A DNA stretch of 64,000 nucleotides, from contig CM055114.1 of NCBI GenBank assembly GCA_029204225.1, forward strand, positions 14,901,371 through 14,965,370, written 5' to 3'. Every line of letters starts with the position of its first letter. The first letter of the stretch is position 1. This document shows positions 1-9,969 of the stretch, piece by piece. A program made the translations under genes and the position numbers. A model generated the notes under the pieces. The model made no database searches. It was not told the DNA's origin and was given only the letters and a program-made list of their open reading frames with translations. The stretch is from Diphasiastrum complanatum (Eukaryota > Streptophyta > Lycopodiopsida > Lycopodiales > Lycopodiaceae).

Positions 1-318
1 TATCAATGGCTAAACTCCTACATAAGTGATCTCTACAATCAACAAGCCTCCAAATGAAACAACTACTTTATTTCTACCAACTACAGGCCTTAAGGGGACC
101 TTCTAGAACTCTAATTGTAATGTGCCAAAGCCAGAGAGACACAATTCAAATATTAAAATGGAAAAATTATGGCATACTCTCCTACTAAAACTCATGAACA
201 ATTATAAGGAAACCACGCCAATTAAGTTCCTATGGTAGAATGTACTTAACCACCCGACCCCAAACGTCTAGCAACCTATTTTATCCTACATTATCCCCTA
301 AACTAAATGAAGTCCTAT

Positions 319-336
319 GGGGGGGGGGGGGGGGGG
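319..336. repeat. Poly-G run of 18
   Basis: Eighteen consecutive G residues interrupt otherwise AT-rich sequence. Nothing else is recognisable in positions 1-470. Length may be affected by sequencing or assembly error in homopolymers. Confidence 0.9.
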
Positions 337-469
337 AAACATAGGTACTGGTCTGTTGTGCAAGCTAACCACTGATTTTTTTACAAAAAGGTTTGTGATT
401 TTGTAACTACTATTTGGCTTGTTAACTCAAAAAGATGCCACATTGTCTTTCTCCTCTAAGACTCATCAT

Positions 470-1330
470 CCTCAATGACAAGATCAAGGAAAATTTTTCT
501 CAAAGAATCCAACATCATCGTCCTTGATACAAATATGACAATATCCACTTCTCAAGTCTATTTTAGAGAAGTACTAACCACCCCTCAACATATTAATCAA
601 GCCATCTATCCATAAATATGATAAGATTATCTTTTAGTGACTTTTATCAAAACCCCTATAATCTACACATAAGTGTTTTTATGTCAAAACCCCTATAATT
701 TGCACATAAGTAAAAGGACCCATCATTCTTTGTGAGCCGAAAGGAGAATTAGTAGGTTGAACCCAACCTTCTTCACGTATTCAATAGAGGGCCTTCAAAC
801 CTCTTTATCTTCTTTAAGTGATGGTATGTAGGGCACCCTAAGGACGGGCTTACTACCATATGTTATCTCTACACCATGCTTCATAGAACAAGAAGGAGAA
901 GGTAAATATATTTGTGAAGCCAAACCATTTTTTGCATTATAAGCACTAGTAACAACAGAAAAAAGAAAATGTTGTACATGTTGCTTCCTAATTATTCATC
1001 ACATATCAATGGATATTGATGCATCCGTCTTCAAAAGGCGTGTTCTGGAAACGAAAAAGATCAAATAACATATAAAGAAGTTCTTGGAAAAGAAGGATAA
1101 TGGACTTCAAAGTTTCAGCTGCTAGTATCAATGGCCTCTTTATGAGAGTGTCTTCTCCATGGACTTCCAACTACATAGAATCCTAGTCAAACATATACTT
1201 GCACATTCTCAAGCCAATAATTGGTTGCATGCAACTGTGCCATTGCACCCCTAGCAGCATATCATACCTTCCAAGAAAGATTTCATGAAAATCCAAATGA
1301 TTTTTGTAGTCTTGAATAGCTATCCACTCA
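470..1330 (-). pseudogene. Degenerate Ty3/gypsy protease-RT fragment
   Basis: Reading the minus strand by hand gives recognisable gypsy Pol in broken frames. Near 1277-1224 is the end of the aspartic protease domain (LGRYDMLLGVQW, family form LGGxDxVLGxQWL). Near 733-690 is the fingers motif KNDGSFYLCANYRGFD (family form KKDGSWRxCxDYRxLN). Near 570-541 is SKIDLRSGY, the start of the RT palm. Stops and frameshifts occur throughout, and the similarity fades below about 480, before the catalytic YxDD, so this is a dead fragment. A 37-bp unit at 647-683 is tandemly duplicated just after the fingers motif. Family assignment rests on these motifs; the lineage within gypsy is not resolved. Confidence 0.7.
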
Positions 1331-1526
1331 CTACCTCATGATAAATAGCTCTACCTTGACCATTGCCAAATGTAGCGGCATGCTCATAATTTGGGTCAAT
1401 AGTAGGCAATTTAATCTTTTAACCAAAGGTACATTGACAAAGTTATATGAGAAATTTGTGTAAAAAGAATAATGATACAATAGAGGCAATGGTATCAACA
1501 CACTTATGCTCCCTCTACTTCTAGTC

Positions 1527-1726
1527 AAAATGGTCACCCGTCCATCACAGTAGGGTGCACTGGTAGAGTTGTTGACTGCCACCAAAAAGGTGCAGGCTCG
1601 AATCCCGACCATTGTGTAGTGACATCTAAGGAGACTAGCTCCATAAATGGCATTGCCAAGCTGTATATGTTGTATATAACGACCACTAGTTGCTTAATAT
1701 GTATGCAAAAAAAAAAATGGTCACCC
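1527..1726 (+). mobile_element. tRNA-derived SINE with 13-bp target-site duplication
   Basis: The body runs from about 1540 to 1706. It has a tRNA-like 5' region: TGGTAGAG near 1561 resembles box A, and GGCTCGAATCC at 1595-1605 is a near-perfect RNA polymerase III box B (consensus GGTTCGANTCC). It ends in an A run at 1707-1717. The 13-bp sequence AAAATGGTCACCC occurs at 1527-1539 and again at 1714-1726, as expected for LINE-mediated insertion. The second copy overlaps the A tail, so the exact length of the duplication is uncertain by the leading As. No coding capacity is expected. Confidence 0.85.
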
Positions 1727-2591
1727 ATTCACTGATTAGGTAGCATTGTCATTCAAAACTTGCGCTAGTCCCAAAGAGGTTAACACTTACTCGATAAACA
1801 AAATGTGAATCTAATCAAGTGAGCAACTACTAGTCAATCATCCTCACTCAGAAAGAGATTTCAATTGAGTTTCAACCTCATAACCATATATGTAATAACA
1901 TCAAATGTGAAAGTGTCTCGAAAATGTCTTTCTTGAGGATTGGTTAGGGGGAAATTGTCTTAAAAAATCATGTCAACATTTTTTTTCTTGGTGGTCTAAG
2001 TCATACGTGAGTAGAGAGAGATGTGGTATTGCATGATCCCTTGCTTGTTGCATTATGACCTAATAATTTGCCTAGGTCTTAACTTGTGTGTCTCTTATTA
2101 CATTTATTGGGGTCATTTAAGTCCATGTTGATTGGTTATTGTAAGTCAAAATGTGAATGTACTGGGTGGGTGTGTCATGGCTCACATATAGTTTATTGTA
2201 TAGAGTATTTTGGGCCCAACTTTACGCACATCATTGCTTCGCCATGGCTCGGAGTTTCTATCAGTATCAAATTATTCATATTATTCTACTCAACCAGATG
2301 AACTAACAATTTTGAAAATTAAGTCTCAAAAGTATGTTTGGATCCTACCTTACTGATGCTACAAAAGTAGTCATCTTCTCTACCTCGACTAATTGGGTGA
2401 GTTTGGTAGACTGAGTTTGAAACAATCTTGTGACTGATTGTACTAACATATAATATGCATAAAAACATATGGCTAGAAAAGATACAAGGTCTTGAAACCT
2501 TAGGCATAAATAATGGTACTAGTTCTGGTTGAAGTTTTCCTCTAGCAACTTTTTGGGCTAAATTGGATCCTTTGTTAGCTTGGCCATTTTG
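1727..2591. other. No assignable feature
   Basis: AT-rich sequence. Short open frames here lack any recognisable motif, and no terminal repeats were found by eye. Confidence 0.5.
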
Positions 2592-2986
2592 TGTTAGATA
2601 GGTGTCATAAAGTTAACTTGGGGCAAATAGGTGTTGTAGAGTTTGATTCAATTTAATCTAATAACAAAGATTTCAATCTTTGAGAACTAATTTATAAATT
2701 CAAAGGCTAGTTAGGCCCTATGGCCTTTCTTGTTGAATGATAAGTCTCGCTCCTCTCACACAAACACTATTAAGAAGAGATTTGTATGGCTGTCTCTAAC
2801 GTCTGAATTAATTCTACGCTCTCTTCATATCAGGTTATCAGTAATAGAGGGGCCCACGAACTCATAATAGAACTAAGCATATAGAAGTTCAATTCCATTT
2901 CCTTAGAGATTCTCTTAGTAATCCACGGCCCTGGTTGTAATAATTTTCTTTTCTTTTTTTTCTTCTGATAGAAGTGGTATCAGAGC
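2592..2986 (+). mobile_element. Probable LTR 3' part with tRNA-Met primer binding site
   Basis: TGGTATCAGAGC at 2975-2986 is the standard primer binding site complementary to initiator tRNA-Met. A gag-like reading frame follows 26 bp later. The LTR should end just upstream; a TGTTAGATAGG at 2592 is one possible LTR start, but the CA end is not clear, so the 5' limit is a guess. The matching 3' LTR was not found in the window. Confidence 0.45.
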
Positions 2987-3012
2987 TGATATCTTATTCC
3001 GCCCATAGAGTG

Positions 3013-3732
3013 ATGTCAGTGTCTACTCCCACAGCCCAAGCTGCACGTTCCACTATGAAGGAACAACTGGAACTGGTCGATTTCAATGATTTCGCACCAC
3101 CAACTATTCATGAGGGAACCCAAATTCCAGTGGTGGCATATCAATAGTTGGCCCAAAAGTTGAAAGCCACGATGGAGCAGCACATCAAACTCCAACAATC
3201 TTACATTGCTTCCGTCGAGGCCCTTGACCAACAAATAGCCACCTTGGAAGAACGATTGAAGGCGGCCGCTCAGTCCACACCTTTTGTCCATGCAGAGCAC
3301 GCTCACTTTCATGACTCTGGGCATCACTTTGATGGTTCAAATGGTGGCAATGGGACAGGATTTCAACAAACGCCAGCAGATAATCAAGGCTCAACATTTG
3401 AAGGGCAATCTCAAGGACCACAAGCTCAACCACCAACCAATCCTCAGGGCACTGGTGGTACTTCCTCCCAACACCAATTCACTTCTACCGCCTCTAACCC
3501 CATCGATGCAACTGTTGACAGATCCTCTGGTTGGAAGGATATGTCTAATGGTTTTCTACTTATTTCTTCTTGCTTACAGATTGAGTTTGTGCTCTACCTG
3601 TCAGCAAAAACTGTGGGCACTTCTTTAGATTATCTTCTTGTTTCAGAGCCCAAGCTCAGGCAGAAGAGACTGATTATCATTGTAGTATTTTGTCTAGCCT
3701 ATCAGAGGACACTCAAGGTCGTTCTCTCTTGA
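3013..3732 (+). pseudogene. Retrotransposon gag N-terminal remnant, interrupted
   Basis: The frame starts at ATG 3013, 26 bp after the primer site, and reads 44 codons to an in-frame TAG at 3145. It continues in the same frame from 3148. The second part begins with a heptad-like helix (LAQKLKATMEQHIKLQQSYI), then a long Q/G/S/T-rich low-complexity stretch to about residue 130. After about 3540 the sequence changes character and may belong to a different insertion. The coiled coil plus low-complexity layout right after a primer site suggests gag, but no zinc knuckle or capsid motif is visible. The element is truncated by the gypsy LTR beginning at 3730. Confidence 0.5.
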
Positions 3733-4474
3733 AAGCACTCACACAGAGATAAAGCCATGAATATTCATTTACAGATCAGCATGCAGCCCAAATGAACGTT
3801 CAACAGTTTCTACAACTACCTACTCTAAAAATGAGTTATAATCAGATCCTAAACATTCTACAATAAGCTACACCTACATTAATCCACGGAACTTAAACAA
3901 GAAACTAATCTACAGCATTTTAAAGTCCAAGAATCAAGAAACCAACCAGTCTTTTGATTCTTGGACATCTCAAGAACATCAAGAACTAGAATGTTGGAGA
4001 ATATGCAAGATTTATACGACATTTCTAGCCTGTTTAGTTTACCTGAATGCTGATTCCTACATTATTTCACAAACAAGAAATGAAAACTAATCCACTCTAG
4101 GAAAGCAAGAAATCTAATCCACTCTACGATCCACAACCACACACAAAGGAGGGAAGGGCAAGATCATGAATACATTCACTCAAGAAACAAGCATGATCAA
4201 GGAGCTCAACGGATGCACCTAACTCGTGGAGGCTCTTCTCATTTCAGCATGGAGTTGATACAATACACAAAAAGCTCCTCTTCTCAAAGAGGGAGTCTCT
4301 TCAATAAGCAAGAGAGCTCCTTAGGTGGCATCCTAGTGGAATTTCCACATTTTACAAATTACAAGTGGAATTATGCTCTCCACTAGGGTCACCATAAAAG
4401 GGTGGCTCACTCTACTTTCTTTAAGAGGGGTCTACTTGCATTTATTACTTTGCCTAGAAATACTAGTTCCTACA
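3730..4474 (-). mobile_element. Gypsy LTR, divergent copy of the LTR at 25079-25974
   Basis: The segment shares long blocks in the same order and orientation with 25079-25974. These include the stretches around 'taagaatcaagaaac', 'tttacctgaatgctgatt', 'aactcgtggagg', 'ggtggctcactct' and 'tgcctagaaa'. On the minus strand it starts TGTAGGAACTAG at 4474 and plausibly ends TTTCA at 3730. The far end is much more diverged than the middle. Gag sequence follows on the high-coordinate side, so this is best read as the 3' LTR of an element that has lost pol. Confidence 0.6.
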
Positions 4475-4499
4475 TGGTCATTCCATCTTTCGGGATTCA

Positions 4500-4891
4500 C
4501 CATGAGGCTTACACAGTTCTTGCTTGTCATTCCTAACTAGCATTTCTCGTCTCTCATACTCAGCTCTCAGTCTTCGTTCATCTCATCTTCTCAGAGACCT
4601 CCTCGGTCTAAGGTGAGAGGTGCTCTTGGGTAGCTCTATCCGAGTATCTTGGGGATTCGTTAGAATCAGCCAACATCATCCCACCCCTAATGTGTTGCAG
4701 GACCACATGATCGCCGCATGACCAGGAGTTAGAGCTGTACTGCACTCGGATCGTAGATGTTTGACCCATTCAATATAGTCCCTGACCCTTTCTCTTTTTC
4801 CCATCTTGACCTTGCTGAGGAGGAGAAACGGATTTTCAAGGAACTTCTTTGGTTTAAAGCGCATAGGACTCGAATTTTTTGAAAGAATCAA
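4500..4891 (-). pseudogene. Gypsy gag fragment
   Basis: The open frame 4891-4676 encodes FLENPFLLLSKVKMGKRER followed by VRDYIEWVKHLRSEC. This is the conserved gypsy gag block, also present at about 28070-27960 (minus) and 59840-59940 (plus). The N-terminal side dissolves into the AT-rich minisatellite from 4866. The C-terminal side loses the usual WFLxGLP motif after IMW. It sits between a 3' LTR and the minisatellite, so it is a deletion remnant. Confidence 0.7.
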
Positions 4892-5200
4892 TTTTTTTAA
4901 AAGACGAGAATTTTTTTTGGAAGGAAGATAATTTGAAAAGCCGATAATATTTTCGACGACTCGGATTTTTTCAAAGGATCAAATTTTTTCAATGACTCGA
5001 ATTTTTTGAAAGACCCAAAATTTTTTATAGACTTGAATTTGTTTTTTTTTTTTTTGAAAAACTCAAATTTTTTTGAAGATACTTGAATTTTTACAATGAC
5101 TCGAATTTTTTAATAGACTCGAATTTTTTCAAAGACTCGAATTTTTCCAAAGGATTGAGTTTTTTCAATGAGTCGAATTTTTCCAATGATGTGGATTTGG
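4866..5200. repeat. Minisatellite, unit about 18-20 bp (GACTCGAATTTTTTCAAA)
   Basis: About fifteen diverged head-to-tail copies of a unit close to GACTCGAATTTTTTCAAA. The same unit forms a second array at 6340-6665. The first copies overlap the start of the gag fragment. Confidence 0.85.
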
Positions 5201-5639
5201 TTGTAATTTGTAATTTTGTAAAGATCGTTGTGAAATACATTGCGCATTGAATCTACCTAACTCAACGTTGCACGATTTGAAGTCCTGAGCAGAAGTACTC
5301 AGCACTGTTGGATCTGAACTTCTCAGGATTGCCTCAATCACATGTTGGGCATTGTCATTGATAATAGCCATTGTCATCGGAGCTTTGATCTTCGGTAAGA
5401 GTGTTCTTTGTGTGTCTTGACGACTTACGTTTCACTTTTTTGAAGAATTTTGGTTAAAGACATTAAATAAGTCATGAATGTTGCTAGATAATGACAACTC
5501 TCAATCTGCTATTGATGTTACATTGTTTTCACAACTGTAAGTTTTTAATTTTGTCCCTCAATGGATGATACATTGTTTTCAGAGTTGTAAGTATTTGTAT
5601 TTGAAAGCATTGTTCAATTAGAATACCGTCAATCCCAAG
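5201..5639. other. No assignable feature
   Basis: Unique-looking sequence with a short internal direct repeat (TACATTGTTTTCA at about 5519 and 5569). No coding or repeat family was recognised. Confidence 0.5.
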
Positions 5640-5698
5640 CCTGTGTGGTTTGTCTCATGACATGCCTACGTGGCTTGCCACGTGGCAACTTGTGAGCC

Positions 5699-5797
<99 letters not shown>

Positions 5798-6235
5798 GGT
5801 CCACTCAAGCCTACATGGCAGAGCTTGGTTGGCTTGCCACACAAGCCTATGGCAAGCCTATGTGGTAGCTTGCGACATGCTTGCATGGCAGACATCAGAC
5901 CTATGCCATGCCTATGTGGCCTGCCACGCAAGCCTATGGTAGGCCTGCATGGCAACTTTCGAGCCCACCTATATCTCTCTCTCTAGGTCCACTCAAACCT
6001 ATGTGGCAGAGCCCGGTTTGCTTGCCATACAAGCCTATGGTAGGCCTACATGCTTGCCACATGGCAAACCTCAAGCCTGCATGATTTTCCACATGACAGC
6101 CATATGTGATTGCCACATAGTAGCCTGTGACAGGCTTGGTAGATAGCAGGCCTATGTGGCCTGTTACACAAGCCTATGGAAGGCCATGTGGCAAGCCACA
6201 CAAGCCTACTTACACAAGCCTCCAAACAATTCTGT
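5640..6235. repeat. Satellite-like domain, first block, with (CT) array
   Basis: Built from short modules such as GCCTATGGTAGGCCTACG and TGGCTTGCCACATGGCA. A (CT) array occupies 5701-5796. Higher-order units open with AGGTCCACTCAAGCC at about 5797 and 5988 (period near 190 bp). The stretch 5640-6000 is nearly repeated at 7620-7950. TGCCACGTGGCA at 5676-5687 is a perfect palindrome. Open frames across this block translate the simple repeats and are not genes. Confidence 0.85.
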
Positions 6236-6345
6236 ACTCACACAAAAACTTGTGTCCGAACCAGAAATTCTATACACATTCCTGGGATTCTAGGCCCGTC
6301 GAAATTGGTCGGATTCAGTAAAAAACAGTCAAAACTTCGGATTTT
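6236..6345. repeat. Repeat R, first copy (truncated)
   Basis: About 110 bp matching 9300-9412 with scattered differences, from ACTCACACAAAAACTTGTGT through the stretch around TTGGTCGGATTCAGTAAA. It is cut off by the second minisatellite array. Confidence 0.75.
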
Positions 6346-6665
6346 CTTAAGACTTAAATTTTTCTGAAGACTTGAATTTTTCCAAGACTCGAATTGTTGG
6401 AAAGACTCAAATTTTTTCGAAGACTTGAATTTTTCCAATGACTTGAATTTTTCCAAGGATTGAATTTTTCCAAAGACTCGAATTTTTCCAAAGGATCGAA
6501 GGACCCTTTGTACTATCAAGTCAAATACTAGAATTTTTCGAAAGACTATATTTTTTTCCCAAAGACTCAAATTTTTTAGAAGACTAGAATTTTTCCGAAG
6601 ACTCGAATGTTTTTAAAGGCTCAAATTTTTCCAAGGACTCGAATTTTTACAAAGACTCGAATGCT
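6340..6665. repeat. Minisatellite, second array (GACTCGAATTTTTCCAAA)
   Basis: About fifteen diverged units of the type found at 4866-5200, again T-rich after CTCGAA. The two arrays flank the first satellite block. Confidence 0.85.
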
Positions 6666-6759
6666 AGATATTCGAGATGCAAGATGTCAAGATCGGCCAT
6701 GATCGGCCGCCACCTAGATCGGCCTCCATTGCCTGTCAACGATGGGCACTCTTTACTAG

Positions 6760-6919
6760 TATATATATATTTAAACTTATGTATAGTTTTGCGCATGTGT
6801 ATGGGTGCACCCATGCATCCTCCTCCCCTCACCCATGCATACATAGTTTTTTCACTAAAAATCTAAAAAAAGAGGATGCATGTATGGGGAGGAGGATGCA
6901 TGGCCCTCCTTCCCATTAT

Positions 6920-6955
<36 letters not shown>

Positions 6956-7120
6956 CGTGTGTGTGTGTATATATTTAAACTTTGTTCCACTTTTGCGCAT
7001 GGGTATGGGTGCACCATGCATGCTCCTCCCCTCACCCATACATACACATTTTTTGAACTAAAAAGCTTGGGGAGGAGGATGCATGTATGGCATAAAGGTG
7101 CATGGCCCTCCTCCCCAAGC
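6760..7120. repeat. Tandem pair of 204-bp hairpin units around a (TG) array
   Basis: Two units start with ATATTTAAACT at about 6767 and 6971 and end with CATGGCCCTCCT. Each contains an inverted repeat: in unit 1, GCATCCTCCTCCCC at 6815-6828 pairs perfectly with GGGGAGGAGGATGC at 6886-6899. Unit 2 keeps the same arms with one change. A (TG) array lies between the units at about 6931-6968. Confidence 0.8.
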
Positions 7121-7367
7121 ATGCATCTAAGGGGCCCACTCCAAATTCAAATTATCCTTTACCAACACACATAGTGTTTTGAAGTGCATGTACATACTTT
7201 CATAGTAAAAGGTGTTAAACAAATGGGACTTCCATTATCAAGAATTTGAAGGGTGCTCTAAGGATTTTTCAAACTATTAGACTTTCCATGGGAAAGGCCA
7301 AAATAAAAATGCATTTCTATGAAGGAAAAATCGGCTAAAAAAGGCTGAGAAGGTTTCAAAACGCAGG

Positions 7368-7368
<1 letters not shown>

Positions 7369-7449
<81 letters not shown>
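7369..7449. repeat. (CT) microsatellite
   Basis: About 80 bp of uninterrupted CT dinucleotides at the edge of the second satellite block. Confidence 0.95.
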
Positions 7450-7451
<2 letters not shown>

Positions 7452-7686
7452 GGCAGACCTACATGATGCATAGCTTAGTTGGCTTGCCACACAAGCCTAT
7501 GTCAAGCCTATGTGGCAGACTGCAACATGCCTGCATGGTAGACATCAAGCCTATGTCATGCCTATATGACTGGCCACACAAGCCAATGATAGGCCTACGT
7601 AGCTTGCCATATGGCAAGTCCCAAGCCTGTGTGGTTTGTCTCATAACATGCCTACGTGGCTTGCCACATGGCAACTTGTGAGCCTC

Positions 7687-7748
<62 letters not shown>

Positions 7749-8998
7749 GTCCACTCAAGCCTACATGGCAGAGCTTGGTTGGCTTGCCACACAAGCCTAT
7801 GGCAAGCCTATGTGGTAGCTTGCGACATGCTTGTGTGGTAAACATCAAACCTATGTCATGCCTATGTGGCCTGCCACGCAAGCCTATGGTAGGCCTGTGT
7901 GACAATTTTTGAGCCCACCTATATATCTCTCTCTCTAGGTCCACTCAACCCCTACGTGGCAGAGCCCGGTTAGCCTGTCATAAAAGCCTATGGTAGGCCT
8001 ACATGCTTGCCACATGGCAAATCTCAAGCCTGCATGATTTGCCATGTGGTAGACCTGCGTGGCTTGCCACGTGGCAGTGTCGACAAACTTAGCAAATAGC
8101 AGACCACATAGGCAGCCCTGGTTGGCTTGCCAGCCTATGATGGGCCTACGTGGCTTGCCACATGACTAACCCCAAGCCTGTATGATTTGACACGTGGCAA
8201 CCATACGTGACTTGCCACATGGCAGCCTATGACAGACTTGGTAGATAGCAGGCCTATGTGGCTTGTCACACAAGCCTATGGTAGGCCATGTGGCAAGCCA
8301 CACAAGCCTATGGTAGGCCTACGTGGCTTGCCATGTGGCAGCTTTTGAGCCCCACCTCTTTCTCTCTCTAGGTCCACTCAGCCTATGTGGCAAAGCCAAG
8401 TTGGCTTGCCACACAAGCCTATGTTAGTAGACCTATGTGGTTTGTCACATGGCAAACTCTAAGCTTGCAAGACTTGCCACATGGTAGACCTACGTGGCTT
8501 TCCACGTGGCAGCCTACGACAAGATTGGCAGATAGTAGATCTATGACATGCCTATGTGGCTTGCTACACAAGCCTATGGTAGTCCTACGTGGCTTACGAC
8601 ATGGCAATATCAACCCTACATGGTTTTCCACGTGGTAGGCCTACATGGCTTGCCACGTGGTAGCTTGCGAGGCCCACCTCTTTCTCTCTCTATGTCCACT
8701 CAAGCCTACGTGACAGAGCCTGGTTGGCTTGCCACACAAGCCTATGGCAAGCCAATGTGGCAACCTACAACATGCTTGCATGGCAGACATGAGGCCTATG
8801 CCATGCCTATGTGGTCTACCATGCAAGCCTATGGTAGGCCTACGTGGCTTGCCATGCGTCATCTTTTGTGCCCACCTCTCTATATCTCTCTCTTTGAATC
8901 CACTCAGGCCTATATGGTACATGGCTTGCCACGTGGCAGTATGCGACAGGCTTGGTAGATATCAAACCTATGACATGCATATATGGCCTGCTACACAA
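7450..8998. repeat. Satellite-like domain, second block
   Basis: Same modules as 5640-6235. Higher-order unit starts (TCCACTCA) fall at about 7747, 7936, 8369, 8692 and 8896, with (CT) tracts before most of them (longest 7689-7744). Perfect TGCCACGTGGCA palindromes occur at 8065-8076 and 8927-8938, and many copies are changed at the central CG to CATG or CACATG. No gene is supported in this stretch. Confidence 0.85.
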
Positions 8999-9007
8999 CC
9001 CCATCGA

Positions 9008-9461
9008 ACTAGAAATTGGTCGGATTCAGTAAAAATGGTCAGAACTTTGAAAGGAAGGTGTCCATAGGTCGTGGGCTCGACACGAACCCACAGGTTCATT
9101 TTTAGCTCAATTCTGATGCCGTTTGTCCAAAAATGCTCTTTCTACCGAGGGGAATGCCACTAAATGGACTACTTTTCAACATTCTTGAGAACTGGTCCAG
9201 TGTCGCCGAACGGAGTCTATTTTTTAGACCCGTTCTTCTGTCTTGTACTGCACGCTGAGATGAACGTACAGGACTAAACCAGGATCCAAACGGTTCAATA
9301 CTCACAAAAAAACGTGCGTCCGAACCAGAAACCCTAAACGTAGTCTTGGGAGTCTAGACCCATCGAGCCAGAAATTGGTTAGACTCAATAAACAACAGTC
9401 AGAACTTCGGACAGGAGGTGTCCACAGGTTTGTTGGCTTGACACGAACCCATAGGTTTATT
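9008..9461. repeat. Repeat R, two tandem copies
   Basis: The block around AATTGGTCGGATTCAGTAAA at 9013 recurs at about 9373 (AATTGGTTAGACTCAATAAA), giving a 360-bp period. Both copies run on through GACACGAACCCA. The upstream part of the second copy matches 6236-6345. The element type is unknown. Confidence 0.75.
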
Positions 9462-9944
9462 TGAAGTGAGAACTTTTCACACGTGTGAACCAGCTGCAAG
9501 TACAAAGGATCAAGAGAATGAATGATCGCACACTAAACTAGCTTCTATTCCAAAAACAATGAGATGAAAAACATTGGCAAGCTAGTTAGCATGAAGGCAA
9601 GAGCATTCATCACAATCTAACTATCATTACACCTCAAATGGATCAAATGGAAGCTTTACTTGAAGAAGAACAACCTAGATGCCACATTGCCTCTACCTGT
9701 CTACTAGATGACAAAAAGAGAAATGGATAAGACTTGAGAATCTCTCTTTTTGAGAATCCTTTGACCTACAAGAGAAGCCTCAAATGCTTCTTGATAGGTT
9801 CTAGACCTACACATCACTATGAAGACTAAAATCTAACTTGACTCTAATTGGAAAGTTACTAGACTAGTCTACCTCAAGTTTGGACAAACCCCAAAACTTG
9901 AATCTCTAAGTTTAATATTATTTTAATTTTACGATATTTTCACA
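9462..9944 (-). mobile_element. Copia 3' LTR (minus strand)
   Basis: On the minus strand the sequence begins TGTGAAAATATCG at 9944, directly after a purine tract (TTAAGGAGGAG, 9955-9945), and ends ACTTCA at 9462. The polypurine tract and TG...CA ends match a 3' LTR. It contains a perfect TTCACACGTGTGAA palindrome at 9476-9489. RNase H sequence of a copia pol lies immediately upstream on the minus strand. A matching 5' LTR was not found. Confidence 0.65.
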
Positions 9945-9969
9945 CTCCTCCTTAAAATAAAAATAATAT

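Noticed and set aside
1595-1605. A functional tRNA gene at the box B
   Set aside because: No cloverleaf acceptor stem can be formed; the A tail and target duplication identify a SINE.
5629-8958. Open frames in the satellite block ([15 protein letters not shown]-type peptides)
   Set aside because: They follow the repeat units on both strands, without codon-level constraint.
5640-8998. CRISPR-like array of short spaced repeats
   Set aside because: Repeats vary in length and spacing, the genome is a plant, and no cas genes exist.
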